Source: Actinomycetota bacterium (lineage in GTDB: Bacteria; Actinomycetota; Actinomycetes; Nanopelagicales; Nanopelagicaceae). From it: a stretch of 6,492 nucleotides of DNA. A program made the position numbers and the translations under genes. Below, piece after piece: positions 1 to 6,492 of this stretch. The DNA lies in the NCBI GenBank assembly GCA_947490605.1, contig CANLHE010000046.1, positions 1 to 6,492 on the forward strand, in the 5' to 3' direction. Every line of letters starts with the position of its first letter. Position 1 is the stretch's first letter. The notes under the pieces were generated by a model that worked only from the letters and a program-made list of their open reading frames with translations, was not told where the DNA came from and searched no databases.

Positions 1-156
<156 letters not shown>

Positions 157-161
157 TTACG

Positions 162-166
162 CTCCT
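162..166 (-). promoter_or_regulatory. Ribosome binding site of ahcY
   Basis: The minus strand reads AGGAG, then CGTAA, then the ATG of ahcY. This is a near-ideal Shine-Dalgarno sequence with five bases between motif and start. It fixes the start codon of the partial gene at 156. It also contrasts with the absent or weak sites in front of the glycosyltransferase, DUF3499 and manB genes. Confidence 0.8.
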
Positions 167-227
167 ATTATTTAGATCCTATTAATTAGGGGATAAAGAT
201 ACCCTGAGTTACGACCATTTATCACCT

Positions 228-1574
228 TTAAATCAAGGACAGTACGGTGTCCCTAATCTTTACCATCTCTTTTTCTGTATCTGCCTCGACATTTAGTCTA
301 AGTAAGGGCTCAGTATTTGATGGCCGAAGGTTAAACCACCAACTATCGGCTGTAATTGTTAAACCATCTAACTCATCAACTAGATATTTATCACAGTACT
401 TCTTGCGGATTAGCTCAATTGATTTCTCTACATTTTTAACTTTACTATTAATCTCACCACTTGCTACATATCTATTAAATGGCCTAAGCAACTCTGAAAG
501 TGTATTTTTTGTGGCCATGAGTTCAGTAAGTGCATAAAGTGCTGCCAACATTCCAGAATCTGCGCGCCAAAAATTACTGAAGTAAAAATGTCCTGAGTGT
601 TCGCCACCAAATATTGCGCCAGACTCAGCCATAAGGCTTTTTATATATGAGTGACCTACCCGGCTTCGAACGCCGATACCACCATTTTCAGCTATGACCT
701 CTGAAACTGCTTTTGATGAAATTAAATTATAGATAATAGTTGAGCCAGGCTTTGTTTTTAGCTGGTGAACAGCTATTAGCGATGTTAATGCTGAAGGGTT
801 TACTAATTCACCTTTTTCGTTAATTAAAAAACACCGATCTGCATCTCCGTCAAAAGCCAAACCAATATCTGCTTTCTCTTTTTTAACTCGCTTTTGCAGA
901 TCTTTAAGATTTTTCGCTTCAATTGGGTTTGCTTCATGATTTGGAAAATTTCCATCTAATTCAAAGTACATTGGAATTAAGTCAATATTCAACCGCTCCA
1001 TTACTGCTGGCGCAGTAAAGCCAGCCATGCCATTACCTGCATCAATAACTACTTTTAATTTTCGCTTTTGGAATGCTTTATCTGGAAAAAGTGAGAGTAA
1101 ATAATCCACATACTCATTTAATAAATCTTGGTTTCGCATAGATCCAATTGGGCGATTTGAGATTGGAACGCCTTGTTCAATTAATTGGCGAATTTTAACT
1201 AATCCAGTTTCTTGACCAATAGGTCGGGCACCGCTTTTGCATAGTTTCATGCCATTATATTTTGCTGGATTATGGCTTGCAGTAAACATTATGCCTGGTA
1301 GGTTTAATTTTCCAGAAGCAAAATACAGCATATCTGTTGATGCTAAGCCAATTCTGATTACATCCATACCTTGGCTAATAACTCCGTCAGAAAAAGCATC
1401 TGCAAGCAATGGCGATGATGGTCGCATATCTTCACCAACCACAATCGTTGCTGGTTCGCGTTCATACTCTAAAAATTTGGCGAATGCGATTCCTAGTGAA
1501 AATGAAAAATCAGGAGTGATCTCATCCTTAACTAAGCCTCTGATGTCATACGCCTTGATGATTTTCTCTAACAT
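228..1574 (-). CDS. manB: Phosphomannomutase/phosphoglucomutase
   Basis: This is a cytosolic alpha-D-phosphohexomutase that interconverts mannose-6-phosphate and mannose-1-phosphate, and in many family members also glucose-6-phosphate and glucose-1-phosphate. It feeds GDP-mannose or other nucleotide-sugar synthesis. All four family motifs are visible: the active-serine loop TASHNP (residues 98-103, Ser100 is phosphorylated), the magnesium loop DGDADR (242-247), the sugar-binding loop GGEHSGH (323-329) and the phosphate-binding loop RPSNTEP (417-423). The N-terminal AYDIRG (8-13) is also typical. At 448 residues it has the normal four-domain length and looks fully active. The ATG sits directly before the conserved N-terminus, with only a weak AAGAG upstream. 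It begins 36 bp after the DUF3499 stop and is probably co-transcribed with it. Actinobacterial homologues are often annotated ManB or PmmA. Sequence alone does not settle the preference between mannose and glucose phosphates. Confidence 0.95.
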   Translation of the reverse strand: MLEKIIKAYDIRGLVKDEITPDFSFSLGIAFAKFLEYEREPATIVVGEDMRPSSPLLADAFSDGVISQGMDVIRIGLASTDMLYFASGKLNLPGIMFTASHNPAKYNGMKLCKSGARPIGQETGLVKIRQLIEQGVPISNRPIGSMRNQDLLNEYVDYLLSLFPDKAFQKRKLKVVIDAGNGMAGFTAPAVMERLNIDLIPMYFELDGNFPNHEANPIEAKNLKDLQKRVKKEKADIGLAFDGDADRCFLINEKGELVNPSALTSLIAVHQLKTKPGSTIIYNLISSKAVSEVIAENGGIGVRSRVGHSYIKSLMAESGAIFGGEHSGHFYFSNFWRADSGMLAALYALTELMATKNTLSELLRPFNRYVASGEINSKVKNVEKSIELIRKKYCDKYLVDELDGLTITADSWWFNLRPSNTEPLLRLNVEADTEKEMVKIRDTVLSLI

Positions 1575-1583
1575 AAGGCTCTT

Positions 1584-1612
1584 AACTTTGAAGTTTTTTA
1601 AATTTTAAAATT
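1584..1612. repeat. Two adjacent AT-rich dyads between DUF3499 and manB
   Basis: Most of the 36-bp spacer is made of two short inverted repeats: AACTT-TG-AAGTT at 1584-1595 and the perfect palindrome AATTTTAAAATT at 1601-1612. The second runs into the DUF3499 stop codon. The loops are too tight for good RNA hairpins, there is no GC-rich stem, and no terminator is implied. They could be a protein-binding site or simply chance in very AT-rich DNA. No function is claimed. Confidence 0.3.
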
Positions 1613-1961
1613 AGTTTGAAGGTAGTACGCGTAAATGACCGCGGCGACCCAGTTCAGGCTGTATCGATTTATTATTTAAATCAGAATTTGCTACTTCTCT
1701 TACTGCATTCGCAATTGCCATCAAATCCTCATCTGTTGGACCTGTGTTGTAATCAATTACCTCTTCTTTAATTACATTCCAGCCAACTGGAACAGTTAAC
1801 CGTTCACTATGAACTGCACAGAGATCATAATTATGTGGCTCTGCATAAGTTGAAAGTGGACCAAGCACAGCGGTTGAGTCAGAGTAAATATAAGTAAGAG
1901 TTTTTATTGCAGCCGTAGTACAACTTGCCCTAGAGCATCTGCGACCAGACAACTTCTTCAT
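1611..1961 (-). CDS. DUF3499 family protein with a Cys/His cluster
   Basis: This is a small soluble protein of unknown function, conserved across Actinobacteria (the mycobacterial counterpart appears to be Rv3258c). Family features are clear: an N-terminal RRCSRASC, then TLTYIYSDSTAVLGPLSTYA (residues 21-40), then AEPHNYDLCAVHSERL (40-55), and a conserved ending GRRGHLRVLPSN. Cys9, Cys14, Cys48 and His51 form a C-x4-C...C-x2-H set that could hold a zinc ion. This is an inference from the spacing, not shown. There is no signal peptide or membrane segment, so it should be cytosolic. At 116 residues its length is ordinary for the family. The chosen ATG has no Shine-Dalgarno sequence. An in-frame stop four codons upstream rules out a longer form, and a TAATCT box six bases before the ATG suggests a leaderless transcript. 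It sits 39 bp after DUF5719 and 36 bp before manB, a linkage to phosphomannomutase that recurs in Actinobacteria. Confidence 0.92.
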   Translation of the reverse strand: MKKLSGRRCSRASCTTAAIKTLTYIYSDSTAVLGPLSTYAEPHNYDLCAVHSERLTVPVGWNVIKEEVIDYNTGPTDEDLMAIANAVREVANSDLNNKSIQPELGRRGHLRVLPSN

Positions 1962-1967
1962 ATGAAC

Positions 1968-1973
1968 AGATTA
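1968..1973 (-). promoter_or_regulatory. Candidate -10 box for a leaderless DUF3499 transcript
   Basis: The minus strand reads TAATCT, then GTTCAT, then the ATG of DUF3499. The hexamer fits the actinobacterial TANNNT -10 consensus. With six bases between box and start codon, transcription would begin at or next to the A of ATG, giving an mRNA without a 5' leader. The gene lacks a ribosome binding site, which agrees with this. No strong -35 hexamer is visible; CAACAT lies 17 bases upstream and matches poorly. This is inferred from pattern and spacing only. Confidence 0.5.
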
Positions 1974-2000
1974 ATGCTCTCGGCCTATAAATGTTGGGAT

Positions 2001-3353
2001 TTAGCCCCGACTAATCACGCTGGCATCGGAAATTGGTTCGGATGCTGTTTCCAAATTAGCACCATTATTCATCGGAATGTAGCTACTGCCGATTGACCCA
2101 ACCTCTGGGAAGAAAATAACTCCACCAGTAATACCTTTTCCATTAGCCGTTATCTGTAATCGATTTAATCCACTGGGTGCATTCCATACTAGAAAATCAG
2201 TGCCAGTAATTTTTTTATCAATTTTTTTGCCATTTATAGTAGTAGCCGATATCTGTATATTTATTTTATTGCCAGAAAAACTTAGTAACGGTCTTGATCC
2301 ACTCAAGTTAACACTCCACCTACTCAATTCATCAGCTCCAGTAGCCCATGCAATTTCCTTACTTTTACCAAAAGTGAATTCTGAAAGAACTGAGGCCAAG
2401 ATCGGTTGATCTGAATCAATAATTAACGAAAATGGTTGATTGACTGGTGCAAAAGTTAATGGGATATCTAAAACTTTTTGATTTCTAATGTTAAATTGAG
2501 CTAAACCTTCGGGAATGAAATTTCCGTCATTTGAATTTATAGTTACATCTATATTTGCATCAATAGTGCCCGGTATGAGCAAACGCAGAGTATGGCCAAC
2601 AGAATTATTATTGGAAATTTGTTTGCCAGCAAGACCAGATATACCAGCTATTGTCACCTTCTTATTTGCAGTCGCAACTGGTGCTACAAAATCTGCACCT
2701 AAAGATTTAAGTCCTTTCTTTCGTTCATCTAGTAGATACGAACTAACTCGACCAGATAATGTCTTTACGCCAATTACAATCGAATCCTCACCTGGTACGA
2801 GCGTATCGACAGAAATCTTTTTTGTAGAATTCTGAGTAATTACAACGCTCTTAGGTTCGATTAATCCGTTTGGAGTATAAATCTGAAGTTCAACAGATGA
2901 GTCACTGAAGCCACTGTTTACAATATAGAGAAAAGATTTACTTATTAGTGCACCAGAACCACCTGCAAACCACTGCTCGCCGTTGCTAACTGAACATGGC
3001 ACTACTGATTTCCAACCACTATTTACAAAAGTTAAAGCAGTACCAGGGTTGCCCTCCACCAATAGCGCATCATTATTCAAAGCGATAAGGCTATTTTTTC
3101 CAGCGTTTAATGTTTTACTGATTCCGTTAATTAATCTTCGCTGAATTTTCGAGTTATTCAAAGATGCAACAGCGGGAATCTTATTTCCGACTGCTGGACA
3201 GACAGTAGCTGGATAAGTTGAAATCAGTTTAACTTGCTCACTTTGGCTAGGTGCATAATATGAAAGTAAAGCGAGGAGTATAAGTACTATTGGAAAAAGT
3301 ACTATTTGCTGGCTAAATTTACCTTTACCCAAATTTGAAAGATTTTTTTTCAT
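2001..3353 (-). CDS. DUF5719 family membrane-anchored extracytoplasmic protein
   Basis: This is a 450-residue protein of the actinobacterial DUF5719 family, whose function is unknown. A short basic N-terminus (KKNLSNLGKGK) precedes one hydrophobic segment at about residues 17-33, which should act as an uncleaved signal anchor with the rest outside. The exterior part is rich in predicted beta strands. Recognisable family stretches are TVCPA (50-54), QWFAGGSGALISKSFLYIVN (127-146) with the following ELQIYTPNGLI, GRVSSYLLDERKKGLKSLGA (201-220), and the DFVAP that follows. Cys52 and Cys120 are the only cysteines, both external, so a disulfide is plausible. No catalytic motif is seen, so a structural, binding or chaperone-like role is more likely than an enzyme, though this is a guess. 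The ATG overlaps the glycosyltransferase stop codon by four bases (ATGA) and has a strong GAGGAG site. Translation is therefore probably coupled and the two products probably act together. An A8 run lies at codons 2-4. Confidence 0.85.
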   Translation of the reverse strand: MKKNLSNLGKGKFSQQIVLFPIVLILLALLSYYAPSQSEQVKLISTYPATVCPAVGNKIPAVASLNNSKIQRRLINGISKTLNAGKNSLIALNNDALLVEGNPGTALTFVNSGWKSVVPCSVSNGEQWFAGGSGALISKSFLYIVNSGFSDSSVELQIYTPNGLIEPKSVVITQNSTKKISVDTLVPGEDSIVIGVKTLSGRVSSYLLDERKKGLKSLGADFVAPVATANKKVTIAGISGLAGKQISNNNSVGHTLRLLIPGTIDANIDVTINSNDGNFIPEGLAQFNIRNQKVLDIPLTFAPVNQPFSLIIDSDQPILASVLSEFTFGKSKEIAWATGADELSRWSVNLSGSRPLLSFSGNKINIQISATTINGKKIDKKITGTDFLVWNAPSGLNRLQITANGKGITGGVIFFPEVGSIGSSYIPMNNGANLETASEPISDASVISRG

Positions 3354-6300
3354 GTTAGCTCCTCAAGTGGAACCTCTCTCCGCTTACGCCCAGATGGCAA
3401 AGCTAAGATAATTACAGTAATTATCACTATTAGTTGTAAAGAAACCCACGCACGTCGGCTTGTTCCATTATGCACCAATGAGATGTTTCCTTTGCTCGGA
3501 ATCTTAAATTCTGGCAAACCATATTGATTCTCACTGGCCTTAATTAACTTTCCCTCTAATAGTAGTTCCCAATGCTTATCATATTTCTCAGCCAAAATTA
3601 TTACGCCATCTCCGGGTACATATGCAATAGGTGCATCATTAAGATTTATTGGAAAATACTTACCTTTATTGTTTAAATATGTAACCCGTGCAAGTGAGTT
3701 ATTAACTTTCCAAACAACTCCATCCTTAGTTGCAGAACTTCTAGTGAAGCCACCGATACCGTCAATTGTCCGCACTAAACCAGCATCAGCAGGATCTTTC
3801 ATGAATATATATTGGATGCCATAGAAACCTAATACTCGGCCACTATTCGCACCAATGCCGTTTACTAAATCTACAATTGAATTATGAACCTGTACCGGGG
3901 TTTTACTTGCTATATCCGGATCTCCTAACTTTAAGTCCTCTCCCCTAGTAATAAAATATTGCAATTGTTTTGGGCTTTTTCGGATCACTAATGTTTTTGG
4001 CTTCTCATTTGTATTTGCTAAATCAGTTATAAATGCTGGAATAACTTCTTCTTGGTTTGCTTTAACTAATGAATTTGCGCCTACAGTGGTTGTCCAAGTA
4101 GTAATCAAAACCATCGAAATGATAGTTGCAACTACGGTAGCGGCTGATGCGATATGTTTGAAACCAAGATTTGAATTTCTAAGTTGAGGCAGAATTCTCT
4201 CTGCAATTGCAAAAATTGATAACAGGGCAAGTATCTGGGCAAAAATTATTAATGGCGCACTCCAAACTCTTTGAGAGCTGCTGCCATTTCCATCTATAAA
4301 GTAAGAACTTAATGTTGCAGATATTGCAATTGCTACTATTGAAATTTTCGCTGATTTGCGTTGATCGAATGAAATTAAACTTATAAGTAAGTAAAGCAAA
4401 AATGGGGCAAATACGTAAAGCGCCGGAGAGCTAGATCCTCCTGGATTGAACAAAATAACTGATGACCAATCACCGGATGGAATTGAAAGTCCAGGCTCAC
4501 GCAGAGATGTAATTGGGTGAAGAATTAGGTTTAAAGAGTTTGGAATATTAATTAATATTGGAGTAATTAGCAGCGCAAATCTCTTTTTAAACTCATCGTT
4601 ATTTAAGTTGTTAACAATTTCCTGCCATTTATAAGCTCGCCAGTTAGAAGTTGTCATATATAGGTGTACCAAAACTGAGATTTGAAAAAGCACCCAGCCA
4701 GAGAGAAATAGGGGTGAAAATGCCGCTGCTATGCCGGCGAGCAAAGTTATTGAATAGATTTTGCGCCAAGTAAGATTTATGAGCTTCTTATTTTTCTCAA
4801 GTAAGGTGAAAATAGGAGGTAATAAAATTGCAGTCGTAATTGTTCCGATCCGCCCCTGATTTATAGCGGTCAATACAACAGGTGATAGTGAGTAGATGAT
4901 GGCCGCGAAAACTGCAGAGTAGTTGGTTAAAGTATATTTCCTTGCAGTTCTATAAAATAATATGTATAACAAAACTGGAATTAGAAAATACGTAATAGTA
5001 ATTAGTAGTTGAGGATTACCGGCTGTTATAAGTGATGCAAATCCAATAAGTGGAATCCAAGATGGTGCAGAATTGCTACTGCCAAGTCCAATTAGATGCC
5101 ATGAATTAGCGTATGAAGTAATTAAGTCTTTAGCACTGCTTGTTGAAATCGGTAGCGCTCCACCAGAGAGTAAACCAAAGCGATTTCTTGAGTAGAGAGT
5201 AGAAATGATCAGAATTACCAAAATGCCAAACAAAAATGGCTGCTTAGCTAAGTATCTAAATCTAGTAAATCTCTTTTCTGGCTTAAAATCAATTTCATCA
5301 AAGCTTTCATCAATTACGCCAATATCGGAGTAGTTCTTTGCGCGATTTATTTCTACTTCTTGTCGGTTTGGTTTAAATGCATTTAGTAATGCAGCTGAAA
5401 TTTTCTCAATTATTGATCTAATTTGAGCATTACGGGCTGGGATAAATGGTTTAATAACTCGAGCCGTTAAAACTCTAGAAGATTTTCGATACCTTCTTGA
5501 TTTAATTAAATCAGCAGGCTTAAAAATAAGTAAGCCAATAGCGGCAATTTCATCTGCTGCGTAACCAGGCAACTTTGCCAATAGATAAATAATTGATCTA
5601 CCGATTGATGTAAATAAAAGTTGAACTGCAACCCACGGTAAAATCCACCAACTCGAATTAGCCAGAAGCACAAATGCTGCGTTACGACGATCTAGAAGCA
5701 AAGGCCTGTGTAAAATTGCATCTCTAACATCAATCGATCTTCGCTCAGATGATGAGGCTTCAGCATGATAGAGAATTGCTTCGCCAACACAAATCACAGA
5801 GTAACCAGCAATATGTGCGCGCCAACCTAAATCAATATCATCTCTAAATAATTCTAAGCTAGGGTCAAATCCACCCAACTCTTCAAATAAGGCACGTTTG
5901 ATAAGCATGCCAGCGGTGCTAACTGCTAAAACATTTTTAATTTCATCATGTTGACCTTGATCCTGCTCGCGATCTTCAAGACCAGTCCAGCGGGTACCAT
6001 TTTCAGTGATGCTTATGCCAGCTTCTAAAATATGTTTACGGTCATACCAGCCTAAAATTTTAGGACCTGCAATACCGACTTGTGGGCGACTAGTTACTGC
6101 CTCAAGTAATTTAGCGAGCGCATATCGGTCAGGTGCACAATCATCATGCAATATCCAAAGCCACTCTTGTTCATTGCTATCAACTGCAGCTGGTGGTAAT
6201 TTTGAAACTGCGGCGGCAACTGCCTCACCAAAACCGGTGCTGCGGGATTTTTTAATTACTTCGATACCGGCATTTGTTAAAAACTTAACTGAACCATCAT

Positions 6301-6466
6301 TTGATCCATTATCTACTGCAATAATTTGATCAGGTTGAAGTTTTTGTGAAGATAATGATGCAACAACTTCACTTAACCACGTAACACCATCATGGGTAAC
6401 AACAATTGCTGTTACATATTGATCTTCAAGTTGGGCTTGCGCCCCGGTGCTCTGCTTTTCAGCCAC
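3350..6466 (-). CDS. Large GT2 glycosyltransferase fused to a polytopic membrane region
   Basis: This 1038-residue protein has three parts. Residues 17-240 are a cytosolic GT2 domain: VTAIVVTHDG (18-27), VDNGSNDGS (51-59, nucleotide binding), LHDDCAP (106-112, at the DxD metal site), GIAGPKI (131-137), AGMLIKRALFEELGGFDPSL (185-204) and RDDIDLGWR (208-216, probable catalytic-base region). It resembles rhamnosyl/galactofuranosyl-transferase-type GT2 enzymes. Two hydrophobic stretches (about 264-315) and a charged linker (320-405) follow. Residues 409-793 hold about ten more membrane segments, with a GRIGT...LLPPI motif (539-552) reminiscent of GT-C or YfhO-like proteins. Residues 794-1004 are an external domain whose end (ILAEKYDKHWELLLEGK) recalls the YfhO C-terminus. 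A final membrane segment (1005-1024) and basic tail close the protein. The start is GTG at 6466, with an in-frame stop two codons upstream and no ribosome binding site; a -10 box suggests a leaderless mRNA. It probably builds or exports a cell-surface glycan; donor and acceptor sugars are unknown. It is co-translated with DUF5719. Confidence 0.88.
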   Translation of the reverse strand: MAEKQSTGAQAQLEDQYVTAIVVTHDGVTWLSEVVASLSSQKLQPDQIIAVDNGSNDGSVKFLTNAGIEVIKKSRSTGFGEAVAAAVSKLPPAAVDSNEQEWLWILHDDCAPDRYALAKLLEAVTSRPQVGIAGPKILGWYDRKHILEAGISITENGTRWTGLEDREQDQGQHDEIKNVLAVSTAGMLIKRALFEELGGFDPSLELFRDDIDLGWRAHIAGYSVICVGEAILYHAEASSSERRSIDVRDAILHRPLLLDRRNAAFVLLANSSWWILPWVAVQLLFTSIGRSIIYLLAKLPGYAADEIAAIGLLIFKPADLIKSRRYRKSSRVLTARVIKPFIPARNAQIRSIIEKISAALLNAFKPNRQEVEINRAKNYSDIGVIDESFDEIDFKPEKRFTRFRYLAKQPFLFGILVILIISTLYSRNRFGLLSGGALPISTSSAKDLITSYANSWHLIGLGSSNSAPSWIPLIGFASLITAGNPQLLITITYFLIPVLLYILFYRTARKYTLTNYSAVFAAIIYSLSPVVLTAINQGRIGTITTAILLPPIFTLLEKNKKLINLTWRKIYSITLLAGIAAAFSPLFLSGWVLFQISVLVHLYMTTSNWRAYKWQEIVNNLNNDEFKKRFALLITPILINIPNSLNLILHPITSLREPGLSIPSGDWSSVILFNPGGSSSPALYVFAPFLLYLLISLISFDQRKSAKISIVAIAISATLSSYFIDGNGSSSQRVWSAPLIIFAQILALLSIFAIAERILPQLRNSNLGFKHIASAATVVATIISMVLITTWTTTVGANSLVKANQEEVIPAFITDLANTNEKPKTLVIRKSPKQLQYFITRGEDLKLGDPDIASKTPVQVHNSIVDLVNGIGANSGRVLGFYGIQYIFMKDPADAGLVRTIDGIGGFTRSSATKDGVVWKVNNSLARVTYLNNKGKYFPINLNDAPIAYVPGDGVIILAEKYDKHWELLLEGKLIKASENQYGLPEFKIPSKGNISLVHNGTSRRAWVSLQLIVIITVIILALPSGRKRREVPLEELT
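3359..3364 (-). promoter_or_regulatory. Ribosome binding site of the DUF5719 gene
   Basis: GAGGAG on the minus strand lies inside the last codons of the glycosyltransferase gene, five bases before the DUF5719 ATG at 3353. Together with the ATGA stop-start overlap it fixes the start of DUF5719 and indicates translational coupling between the two genes. Confidence 0.8.
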
Positions 6467-6471
6467 CCGTT

Positions 6472-6477
6472 ATTTTA
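6472..6477 (-). promoter_or_regulatory. Candidate -10 box for the glycosyltransferase operon, leaderless start
   Basis: The minus strand reads TAAAAT, then AACGG, then the GTG start codon. TAAAAT fits the TANNNT consensus closely. The five-base gap would place the transcription start at or very near the GTG, giving a leaderless mRNA, a common arrangement in Actinobacteria. No Shine-Dalgarno sequence precedes the GTG. The -35 region would fall past the right edge of the window and cannot be checked. If real, this is the first promoter of the whole gene run. Confidence 0.5.
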
Positions 6478-6492
6478 TGCGCTGCGGCGCTT

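Noticed and set aside
188..205. Weak hairpin in the manB-ahcY gap (AGGG...CCCT with an inner AT pairing)
   Set aside because: The stem is short and bulged, and no T-run follows it on the minus strand, so it is not a convincing terminator.
157..227. Possible S-adenosylhomocysteine riboswitch or strong promoter upstream of ahcY
   Set aside because: The 71-bp gap is AT-rich and lacks the GC-rich paired elements expected of that riboswitch; several TANNNT hexamers occur (for example TATCTT and TAGGAT) but none has a good -35 partner.
247..537. Open frame of 96 codons on the plus strand
   Set aside because: It lies wholly antisense to manB, has no recognisable domain, and manB is fully supported by its catalytic motifs.
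1237..1608. Open frame of 123 codons on the plus strand
   Set aside because: It is a shadow of the manB N-terminal half in another frame; composition and content look non-coding.
2200..2835. Two open frames on the plus strand (2200-2409 and 2515-2835)
   Set aside because: Both are antisense to DUF5719; their hydrophobic stretches come from reading the opposite strand and no family is recognised.
6143..6154. GT2 metal site reads HDDC rather than a textbook DxD
   Set aside because: An HDD version is, as I recall, usual in this actinobacterial glycosyltransferase group and the other GT2 motifs are intact, so it is not evidence of inactivation.
6006..6329. Open frame of 107 codons on the plus strand
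   Set aside because: It is antisense to the well-supported GT2 domain and has no motif of its own.
6479..6490. Inverted repeat GCGC-TGCG-GCGC at the right edge
   Set aside because: It is only four base pairs, its context is cut off by the window end, and it may belong to an upstream gene or promoter spacer; function cannot be judged.

Overview
The window reads as a compact, low-GC (roughly 38-40% by eye) actinobacterial segment. All five genes lie on the minus strand, so transcription runs from position 6492 towards 1. The actinobacterial assignment rests on the gene set. A very large GT2 glycosyltransferase fused to a polytopic membrane region is followed by DUF5719, DUF3499 and a phosphomannomutase. 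An adenosylhomocysteinase gene starts at the left edge. Versions of this neighbourhood occur in Streptomyces and mycobacteria (Rv3258c, pmmA and sahH lie in the same general region). The AT-rich codon use, short spacers and absence of some usual members suggest a genome-reduced aquatic lineage such as the freshwater acI/Nanopelagicales group. That lineage call is an inference.

Layout in transcription order: (1) 6466-3350, a 1038-residue glycosyltransferase starting with GTG, with a -10 box placed so that its mRNA may be leaderless. (2) 3353-2001, a membrane-anchored DUF5719 protein whose ATG overlaps the preceding stop codon (ATGA) and has a strong ribosome binding site. (3) 1961-1611, a DUF3499 protein with a Cys/His cluster. 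It has no ribosome binding site but a well-placed -10 box, so it may have its own leaderless transcript. (4) 1574-228, phosphomannomutase/phosphoglucomutase (manB) with all catalytic motifs intact. (5) 156-1, the first 52 codons of ahcY, cut by the window edge.

How they may work together: ManB makes mannose-1-phosphate (and possibly glucose-1-phosphate), the precursor of nucleotide sugars. The large glycosyltransferase could use an activated sugar in the cytoplasm and carry out a second step at or across the membrane. The translationally coupled DUF5719 protein, anchored with a beta-rich domain outside, is a plausible partner for export or attachment of a surface glycan. DUF3499 is a conserved protein of unknown role. 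AhcY belongs to the S-adenosylmethionine cycle and is a neighbour rather than an obvious pathway member.

There are no RNA genes, mobile elements, CRISPR arrays or convincing terminators. The longest non-coding stretch is the 71-bp gap between manB and ahcY, which holds the ahcY ribosome binding site and only a weak hairpin. I see no clear evidence of an entirely new system. The least understood part is the conserved but uncharacterised glycosyltransferase-DUF5719-DUF3499 block.
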